This document shows positions 9,489-16,141 of a stretch of 64,000 bases of DNA, piece by piece; position 1 is the stretch's first letter, and each line of letters begins with the position of its first letter. This DNA comes from Niastella soli (GTDB lineage: Bacteria > Bacteroidota > Bacteroidia > Chitinophagales > Chitinophagaceae). Under the pieces are notes generated by a model. The model saw only the letters and a program-made list of their open reading frames with translations, was not told the DNA's origin and did no database searches. A program made the translations under genes and the position numbers. The stretch spans positions 62,001 through 126,000 of the forward strand of contig NZ_JAGHKO010000011.1 of assembly GCF_017742245.1 (NCBI RefSeq), in the 5' to 3' direction.

Positions 9489-9998
9489 ATGACCAATACT
9501 AAGCTTATGTCTGCCTTAAAAGTATTTATATCCTACTCACACCAGGATGAAGAGATGAAGAATGAGTTGCTCCTGTTTTTAACGCCTATGCAAAGTGCCG
9601 GCTTAATTACCATTTGGAACGACCGGGAGATACTGGCTGGTGATTTATGGAATGAAGAAATCATTACAGCCCTGAATGAAGCACAAATCATTTTATTTCT
9701 CATTAGCTCCTCTTTTCTTGCCTCCAGCTTTATAAATAAAGTAGAAATTATCAAAGCTATACAACGGTATTATTTAGATCGTACAATACGGATCGTGCCT
9801 GTTTTGCTACGAAATTGTGACATTGAAGATCATATTATTGAGGGAGAGAAATATAAGATCAAAGATTTTCAGGGGCTTCCTGCCAATTTCACTCCAGTCA
9901 ATAAATGGCCCGACCGGGATGACGCATGGATGGATGTAACAAAGGGACTGCGGAAAGTTGTGAACCTGATGCAGAAAAGCGCTAATCTAAATCAATAA
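9489..9998 (+). CDS. TIR-domain protein
   Basis: This 169-residue soluble protein is essentially one TIR domain. It shows the first strand KVFISYSHQDEEMKNEL (11-27), the loop region IWNDREILAGDLWNEEI, the hydrophobic strand AQIILFLISSSFLAS, and a glutamate at about residue 86 (INKVEIIKAI) at the place of the catalytic Glu of NAD-consuming TIRs. The latter part IVPVLLRNCDI and FQGLPANFTPVNKWPDRDDA is typical of bacterial TIRs next to STAND proteins. The start may instead be the methionine at residue 7. It is the first gene of a tight operon with a 6-bp gap to the SIR2-like gene. A role as NADase effector or signal producer is inference. Confidence 0.88.
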   Translation: MTNTKLMSALKVFISYSHQDEEMKNELLLFLTPMQSAGLITIWNDREILAGDLWNEEIITALNEAQIILFLISSSFLASSFINKVEIIKAIQRYYLDRTIRIVPVLLRNCDIEDHIIEGEKYKIKDFQGLPANFTPVNKWPDRDDAWMDVTKGLRKVVNLMQKSANLNQ

Positions 9999-10004
9999 GC
10001 AAAT

Positions 10005-11306
10005 ATGATAGATAGTAAAATATTAGGTGATATTAGGAATCAACGGTGCATTCTTTTTCTGGGGCCATTAATGACAACGGTACGGTCCGAAGGAAAGGGT
10101 ACTTCATTGAGTGAACTGGTTTGTTCGCGGCTTTCAAAAGAACTCGTAAAAAGTAATATTCTAAGCAGTGATAATGGCGTGCAGAGGAATCCATATTATG
10201 TAAATTCCAAGTACATCAATTTCATAGGCGGGCGAAAAGAATTTGAAGGCCAGTTTGAAAGAATTAATTCCGAATTTGTTCAGGGACCATCCTATGTATA
10301 TTACAGGCTTTCAAAAATACCATTTAATACCATCATTAATTTTGGTTACGATCATCTGATGGAACGGGCCCTTATTAAGGGCGGTTATGAATTTCGTTTC
10401 GATTATTATAATTATTGTGGAGATCGAAAACAATATTTAAAAGATAGTGATGAGTTTGAGAATCCCCTTGACAAAAAGACACAGCTGGTTTATAACCTTT
10501 TGGGTTCAATTTACAATGCAGAGTCTCAAATTTATACAGAAGATGACCAACTCGAATTTATGCGCCAAATTGCAGGCGACAGAAGGATACCCGATAATGT
10601 GTTAAGCCGGATCCGTGATGATAAAGACGGCAAATCGTATATTTTCTTAGGGTTCAACTTTGAAGAATGGCCATTCCGTTTTTTACTCGACCTGCTTGAC
10701 GTTCCTAAGAAAATGAAAAAATCGGCGTATCCTAAACTTAACAACTACACCATCGCCCTGGCAACTCAGGAGTTTTATACAGAGCGATTCGGTTTGGAAT
10801 TTATTGATTCATCACCTGAGGAATTTGCAAGGGAACTTATAATTAAATACAATAGTGTCGTTTTTGACCATAAATATGGCTATGTTTCTTACCATGACAG
10901 CGATGAGCAATACGTTAAGGACTTTCAGCTTTTTCTTCAAAATACTGGCTTGTCTAAGCGAATAAAATTCTGGAGCAAAAGACAAATTATGCCTGGAGAC
11001 ATAAAAGAAGAGGCTATTAGGAATAACCTTGACAAAGCAACGATTTACATTCCATTTATAAATAAAGACTTCCTCAACGACCCGGCTCTGCAGCATGAAA
11101 TGAAGGTGATGATGGCTAAGCCAAATGTGATGATCTTTCCGGTAATTACAAAAAACTGCGACTATCTATTTAAGTTCCCGGATTTGAAGCGGAAATCTGC
11201 TATGATGTTACCTAAAGAAGATAGCTGGCTGGCAACAGCGGTGAAACAGCCAAGCGATGAGGATTATGTTGCGATGATCAAAAAAATTAACAGCAAAATC
11301 AGATGA
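10005..11306 (+). CDS. SIR2-like domain fused to a TIR-like domain
   Basis: This 433-residue protein has an N-terminal SIR2-like region (about 1-275) with CILFLGPLMTT (15-25), IPFNTIINFGYDHLMERAL (105-123), VYNLLGSI (162-169) and YIFLGFNFEEWPFRFLLDLL (212-231). The C-terminal part (about 290-430) is TIR-like: YGYVSYHDSDEQYVKDFQ, FWSKRQIMPGDIKEEAI, ATIYIPFINKDFL and a glutamate at about 365. Canonical SIR2 NAD hydrolases have GAGxS, TNYD and HG motifs; here these read GPLMT, FGYD and LLG. The SIR2 part may therefore bind but not hydrolyse NAD, as in the 'FLGPE'-like SIR2 relatives common in Bacteroidota. Its stop overlaps the STAND start by 4 bases, implying co-translation. Confidence 0.85.
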   Translation: MIDSKILGDIRNQRCILFLGPLMTTVRSEGKGTSLSELVCSRLSKELVKSNILSSDNGVQRNPYYVNSKYINFIGGRKEFEGQFERINSEFVQGPSYVYYRLSKIPFNTIINFGYDHLMERALIKGGYEFRFDYYNYCGDRKQYLKDSDEFENPLDKKTQLVYNLLGSIYNAESQIYTEDDQLEFMRQIAGDRRIPDNVLSRIRDDKDGKSYIFLGFNFEEWPFRFLLDLLDVPKKMKKSAYPKLNNYTIALATQEFYTERFGLEFIDSSPEEFARELIIKYNSVVFDHKYGYVSYHDSDEQYVKDFQLFLQNTGLSKRIKFWSKRQIMPGDIKEEAIRNNLDKATIYIPFINKDFLNDPALQHEMKVMMAKPNVMIFPVITKNCDYLFKFPDLKRKSAMMLPKEDSWLATAVKQPSDEDYVAMIKKINSKIR

Positions 11307-13471
11307 GTATTGAAAGTCTTGGTGTTGCCAAAAGGGTATCGCTTGACAGATACCCTGGGATCAGACCTTTCCGGAAGGAAGAAGCTGCTTTATTCTTTGG
11401 CCGCAACTCCGAGGTAGAGGAGTTACTCCATTCCGTTAAAGTTCATGATCTGCTTGTATTATATAGCAAATCGGGACTCGGAAAGTCATCGCTTGTCAAT
11501 GCCGGATTATCACCCCGGCTATTGGAAGAGAATGTTCTCCCAATTGATATCCGGTTTCTTACTTCTGCAGAAAAAAGCCCTTACCGCAAGATACTCAACG
11601 AGGTCAAATCCTGGATCCCAAAAGATGTAATTGGAGAAATGCCCGAAGCGTTGCAAAACGATTTGTGGGCAATCTTTTCACAATGGCAAAGACCGGAAAC
11701 ACCGATCCTGATCTTTGATCAATTTGAAGAGTTTTTTTATTATGACCGGTTACTACAGGAAGAGGTCATTACTCATTTGTCCTATATAATGAGTACAAAG
11801 ATACCTGACCAGGTTATAAATAAATTGATCAATTCAACATTCAGAGATGAAAACAAAAAGCAGGACTATCTGACTAAGCCACCTGTAAAAATGCTTTTTT
11901 TAATTCGCTCAGACAGGTTAAGTCTCCTGGGCGATCTTAGTATTAAGCTGCCACAGATCTTAAGTAACCGATACCATTTGAAGCCGTTGGGGGTGCAGAA
12001 GGCAGAGCAAGCCATTTCAATGCCCGCACAACTTATGAATAACGAGGTGATCGAATTTAATACAAATCCGTATGAGTACAGTTTGGCATCACTGAAGATC
12101 ATACTTACTACATTGTCAAACAAAGACAATGAAATTGAAAGCTCCCAATTACAAATTGTGTGTCAGGAGTTGGAAAAGATCGCAGAGAGGAAAAGAGGTA
12201 ATTACGATGGGGAAATTGTTATTGAACCTGATGACTTTGGCGGAGAAAGGGGAATCAAAAAGATCATCAATGATTTTTATTGGAATCAACTGAAAAAGCT
12301 TCAGACAAACGAAAAATTGCAACTGTCAGACGGCGATATAAAAGTAGTTCGCAATCTGATTGAAAATGAATTATTGAGTGGAAACAAACGCATCATCCAA
12401 TCAGCTGCCCGGGTGAATGAGATTTTATGTAAAACCAATCCTAATAAAGTCAAGATCGATGACGTTGACAAGGAAGTTTACCTTACGGACGAATTATTAA
12501 AGCTGAGACTGATCCGGGACGAAGAGTCGCATTTAGGGAAGGTATTTGAGATCAGCCATGATACGCTGGTAGAATCAATTGTTGAAGCAAGGGAAGAACG
12601 GAAAAAAAAGGAACAGGCGGAGCAACTTATGCAGAAGAATAAAGAACTGGAAGAAGAGAAAAGGAGAGTAGAAAAAGAGATCAGGTTGAAGGAAAAGGCC
12701 AGAACTGAAAGGGAAAAGGCATTAGCCGCAGAACAAAATGCCATAGAAGCGGAACGCAAAGCTTTGCATGCGAAAGCAGAAGCCGAATCTGCCTGGCAAA
12801 TTGCCATTGAAGAAGAACGAAATGCAGTGTCCGAAAAAAACAAAGTGTTAAAGACCCGGAAAAGATTGCGTATTGTGCTGGTGATTATGGCCATATTGTT
12901 AATTACAGTATTAGGGTTATTGTTCTATGCCAATAATAACCGTATTGAGAATAAATTCCGAAATGCTACCGGTCGTATCAATACAGGAAATTATGAGGAA
13001 GCTAAAAGGGAACTTGGTTTTGCTAAGGGATCCAGTGGTTTTTTTTGGTGGCTTATAAATTGGCCGGCGCTGGACAGATATCGACTTTTAAATGCAAAAA
13101 TTGATACCCTTATAAAACATAGCCGGCAATATGAAACTCTTTTACAATTGGCAGCACGCTATCAAACAGAAAAGGGCGATAGCTTATATTATGCATATGG
13201 GTTGTATCACCAGGCAGCACGATTAGGATTTACACCCGCCAATTCAGAGAAGAGTATTGGCTTACTGTTAAAACAATTAAAGATGGATATGGGGGCTTCT
13301 TATAACAGGTATGTAGACAAGGCTGAGGCATTTTGGGCCGCGGGAGCAGTTAATGAAACTAAGTATGCATTAAATATTGCTGAATCGTTACTGGTTGATA
13401 ATTTTCTAGTGCCCGCTAAATATTACCATGATAAATACAGCAATCTCAAAAAAGAACTTGAACATAAATGA
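11303..13471 (+). CDS. nSTAND1-type NTPase with coiled coil and membrane anchor
   Basis: This 722-residue protein begins with the nSTAND1 entry motif YPGIRPFRKEEAALFFGR (17-34), a P-loop SKSGLGKSSLVNAGLSP (55-71), a Walker B ILIFDQFEEFF (135-145) and the sensor stretch FLIRSDRLSLLGDL followed by RYHLKPLGVQKAEQAI. A winged-helix-like region with ISHDTLVESI follows, then a charged coiled coil (about 435-520), one membrane segment RIVLVIMAILLITVLGLLFY (about 523-545) and a helical, TPR-like tail (about 550-722). STAND NTPases act as ligand-triggered assembly switches in immunity and signalling. Here the membrane segment would place the tail in the periplasm, so sensing may occur in the envelope (inference). 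It overlaps both neighbours by 4 bases. Confidence 0.88.
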   Translation: MSIESLGVAKRVSLDRYPGIRPFRKEEAALFFGRNSEVEELLHSVKVHDLLVLYSKSGLGKSSLVNAGLSPRLLEENVLPIDIRFLTSAEKSPYRKILNEVKSWIPKDVIGEMPEALQNDLWAIFSQWQRPETPILIFDQFEEFFYYDRLLQEEVITHLSYIMSTKIPDQVINKLINSTFRDENKKQDYLTKPPVKMLFLIRSDRLSLLGDLSIKLPQILSNRYHLKPLGVQKAEQAISMPAQLMNNEVIEFNTNPYEYSLASLKIILTTLSNKDNEIESSQLQIVCQELEKIAERKRGNYDGEIVIEPDDFGGERGIKKIINDFYWNQLKKLQTNEKLQLSDGDIKVVRNLIENELLSGNKRIIQSAARVNEILCKTNPNKVKIDDVDKEVYLTDELLKLRLIRDEESHLGKVFEISHDTLVESIVEAREERKKKEQAEQLMQKNKELEEEKRRVEKEIRLKEKARTEREKALAAEQNAIEAERKALHAKAEAESAWQIAIEEERNAVSEKNKVLKTRKRLRIVLVIMAILLITVLGLLFYANNNRIENKFRNATGRINTGNYEEAKRELGFAKGSSGFFWWLINWPALDRYRLLNAKIDTLIKHSRQYETLLQLAARYQTEKGDSLYYAYGLYHQAARLGFTPANSEKSIGLLLKQLKMDMGASYNRYVDKAEAFWAAGAVNETKYALNIAESLLVDNFLVPAKYYHDKYSNLKKELEHK

Positions 13472-15762
13472 ATCATGTTATGAGTGGTAGAAATGTTTTA
13501 TTTATAGTTTGTTTGACCCTTCAAATTAATCGTTTATTCGGGCAGGATTGTTATAATAAATTTATGACGCTTGGTGAGGATGCTATTAAAAAAAAGCAGT
13601 GGGAAACAGCAATAAAACAGTTTCAGGCTGCCAAGTTTTGTGATCCGGTTACCTACGAAAGAACACATAAATTAGATTCCCTTATTAATGCTACCTATGC
13701 AATCTGGATAAAGACTTCTGAAGCCGCGCGAATAGCTGCTGAGAATGCCGGAATAAATATTTTGCTAGGAGAATCTAATGCATTATTTATTAAAGGAAAC
13801 TTCAATGCGCTTGGGGCAAAAATTAACTCTTCTTCGTATTGCAGGCGTGCTGCCGTTACCCGTTATCTTAGCGAAATTAAATCATTTATTCCTGATAGCA
13901 TCTTAGATGACATAATTGACTTTACTGATTATATATATCAGGGGAAGTCCTATTTGGCTATTCTCCAAAAGAAAAAAAAGGAAAGCCAGCGGGTGGGGAG
14001 CAGAAGCAAGAATGCTAATGGCGCTGATTCTATAAAACAGGAAACAGAGTTTGTATTACTTGATTCTAAAAATAATTTCAATGTAATTTTTGCGAAACCA
14101 TTGCCTGTCCCTACTGGTAAAAATTATTATCGTTTTATAAAAGGGAGTGATAGTATACTAATAAACGAGTCAAATTTTGGGCGTCTTGCCATCAAGACAT
14201 ATTATTATGAACCTGGTTACGATAGTGTAAAATGTATCAAGCCTAATGTTGAAAAGTCATTGAAAGAACGAATGGAAAGCGTGTACAAGGATACAATTGA
14301 AACATTGGCAGGAATGGGCATTTCCCTTGAGATGATAGAACCAGTAAAAAATGACTCTACAAAACAGCGATCAAGATTAGATATTTCTATTTATCAAAAA
14401 AAGCAGATATCACATGCGGTCGTAGAAAAGGGATTGATAAGTCTTACTTATGTAAAAAGAAACAATGAGTTGGTAGTGGTGTTGAAAAATGACACGACTA
14501 AAGGGTTTGAAATAAAAATATATTCTCTTGTTGATCTATCCTGTTTGTATGAGCAGGCAAATGTGGCAACTTACTCAAATCTGTCTGAGGTCAACAGTAG
14601 TAATTTATTGAAATTCAATATTATTGGTCAGGAAAAAACTCAGTACTACGATTTTGTTAAGGGTGTTTCAGTGCAGTTCTTGGATAAACCAAATGAAACA
14701 ACAAAAATCAGTAAAAGTATAAAGTCTGGCTATATAGCCACCCTTAATTATTACACGGTACCCTCCCCGAACTTTTACACAATTAAGGTTCTTGACAACA
14801 ATATGAATGAGCTGAAGCGTATTAATAACTCTAACTATGGCGGTTATAGATATATTGCGAAAAGTGACAGGTTGTTGGTTTTAGGACAAACATATAGCTC
14901 TTATATTTCGTCTACCTTTAATTGGGGGGTGCCTAAAAAAGAACAGCAATCAAAAATTGTTTTTGATACATTAAGAGTGTACTCCTTAAATGACGGTGAC
15001 AGCATTATTTATACTGCTGATAAAATAAAATTTATTAATGATAGCATAGTTGCTTTACTTAAATATAATTCAGTTGAAGTTATTAATTTTTCAGGTAAGG
15101 TTCCTTACAGGCTATTGACCTTAGAAAATATTGGGCAGGTTCAATTTTCTAATTTATCTGGTTTGTTATGGTTGAAATTTAAAAATAAGGATTCAGGAAA
15201 TGACGGATTTATAACATTGATCTATTCAACAAAACTTCAAAAGGAAATTTATAGGTCACAACGATTGTTGTCCAAAAGTACGGGTTATTTTTTTGCCAGT
15301 GCTACAGATGATCCAAATGTGCAGGAACTGTATGCTATAGATACTTTTACAAATGAAATGAAGTGCATGCCTGTAAAAAATATTCAACGTAAGGCCTTTT
15401 TAGATAAAAGGATCTATTTTCTTCCTTCACAGAATATCTTTTATACCATCACACCCCTGGAAGATCTCGCCGGTGACAATGAAGACAACATTTTATCAAA
15501 CCAGGAGTTGATGTTAACAATCTATAAAATTGAAATTACAAAATTGATAAAACAGGCCATCGGTACCCAGATAGATGTCTATAATGTAAACAAGGGGAAA
15601 CTCAGGACAATTAAAGCGCTCAGTTATTTTGATTATGCAGAACCGATCTTATTTGGTGATTTTTTATGTTATAAACCTAGTTCTTATGACGATATTGTAG
15701 GTGATGACGAGTCTGATGTTGGAAAATGTTTTGTTTTTAATATTAACTCCCTCAAGAATTAG
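13468..15762 (+). CDS. Exported protein with N-terminal helical repeats, STAND-operon partner
   Basis: This 764-residue protein has a signal peptide ending near RLFGQ. The start of the mature part (LGEDAIKKKQWETAIKQFQA) is TPR-like and resembles the N-terminus of exported repeat proteins that sit beside nSTAND genes in Bacteroidota. Residues beyond about 190 are rich in beta strands with repeating short units (SDRLLVLGQTY; DSIVALLKYNSVEVINFSG; IYRSQRLLSKSTGYFF), which suggests a degenerate propeller, but I cannot name a family. Its start overlaps the STAND stop by 4 bases (ATGA). The coding sequence is clearly A+T-rich compared with flanking genes. Its stop overlaps a T9SS sorting domain in another frame, so it may be a surface or secreted protein whose sorting tail is detached. 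Confidence 0.75.
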   Translation: MNHVMSGRNVLFIVCLTLQINRLFGQDCYNKFMTLGEDAIKKKQWETAIKQFQAAKFCDPVTYERTHKLDSLINATYAIWIKTSEAARIAAENAGINILLGESNALFIKGNFNALGAKINSSSYCRRAAVTRYLSEIKSFIPDSILDDIIDFTDYIYQGKSYLAILQKKKKESQRVGSRSKNANGADSIKQETEFVLLDSKNNFNVIFAKPLPVPTGKNYYRFIKGSDSILINESNFGRLAIKTYYYEPGYDSVKCIKPNVEKSLKERMESVYKDTIETLAGMGISLEMIEPVKNDSTKQRSRLDISIYQKKQISHAVVEKGLISLTYVKRNNELVVVLKNDTTKGFEIKIYSLVDLSCLYEQANVATYSNLSEVNSSNLLKFNIIGQEKTQYYDFVKGVSVQFLDKPNETTKISKSIKSGYIATLNYYTVPSPNFYTIKVLDNNMNELKRINNSNYGGYRYIAKSDRLLVLGQTYSSYISSTFNWGVPKKEQQSKIVFDTLRVYSLNDGDSIIYTADKIKFINDSIVALLKYNSVEVINFSGKVPYRLLTLENIGQVQFSNLSGLLWLKFKNKDSGNDGFITLIYSTKLQKEIYRSQRLLSKSTGYFFASATDDPNVQELYAIDTFTNEMKCMPVKNIQRKAFLDKRIYFLPSQNIFYTITPLEDLAGDNEDNILSNQELMLTIYKIEITKLIKQAIGTQIDVYNVNKGKLRTIKALSYFDYAEPILFGDFLCYKPSSYDDIVGDDESDVGKCFVFNINSLKN

Positions 15763-16061
15763 TGAGGACTTCTGAAAAAGGGTCCGCTTTCTCAGGTGCC
15801 CAAAAAGGGCATCCAATACCCGGAGCTGATTCGCCAGTAAGAAATCCATCTCTGGTATATCCTAATCCGGCTAGCGGAGCATTTACTGTAAGTTCGACAG
15901 GCCGGTTTGAGTATGTTATAACGGACCAGCAGGGCGCACTGGTTGAGAAAGGTATTGGGGAGAATAAGACAAAGGTGGGATTGAAATTGATACCAGGGGT
16001 ATATTTTATAAAAATATTTAAGGGTGGGAGCCACGAAATTTTGAAGGTGATCAAAAGATAG
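15762..16061 (+). CDS. T9SS type A C-terminal sorting domain, detached
   Basis: The 99-codon frame starts with GTG, whose G is the last base of the preceding stop (TAGTG). After a linker of about 28 residues it encodes a type A sorting domain: SLVYPNPASGAFTVSSTG, FEYVITDQQGALVEKG, and the ending LIPGVYFIKIFKGGSHEILK. Such domains work only at the C-terminus of a protein that has already crossed the inner membrane; this frame has no signal peptide. A -1 shift between 15747 and 15762 would fuse it to the preceding exported protein. It is therefore either the tail of that protein separated by a frameshift (mutation, sequencing error or programmed event) or a product of termination-reinitiation. 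Confidence 0.7.
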   Translation: MRTSEKGSAFSGAQKGHPIPGADSPVRNPSLVYPNPASGAFTVSSTGRFEYVITDQQGALVEKGIGENKTKVGLKLIPGVYFIKIFKGGSHEILKVIKR

Positions 16062-16078
16062 GGGTTCTTCTGCTTTCC

Positions 16079-16114
16079 AAAACCAGTGCGGGCCTCTGCA
16101 CTGGTTTTGTTTTA
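16079..16114. terminator. Intrinsic terminator between convergent genes
   Basis: The 11-bp arms AAAACCAGTGC and GCACTGGTTTT enclose an 8-base loop and are followed by GTTTT. It closes the TIR/SIR2/STAND operon and can also serve the convergent PAS kinase gene. Confidence 0.85.
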
Positions 16115-16141
16115 CACAGGAGAACCGTTAGATAATGCCCG

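Noticed and set aside
12478..12894. Serine/phenylalanine-rich frame on the minus strand inside the STAND gene
   Set aside because: It mirrors the Glu/Lys-rich coiled coil on the plus strand and is a codon-composition artefact.
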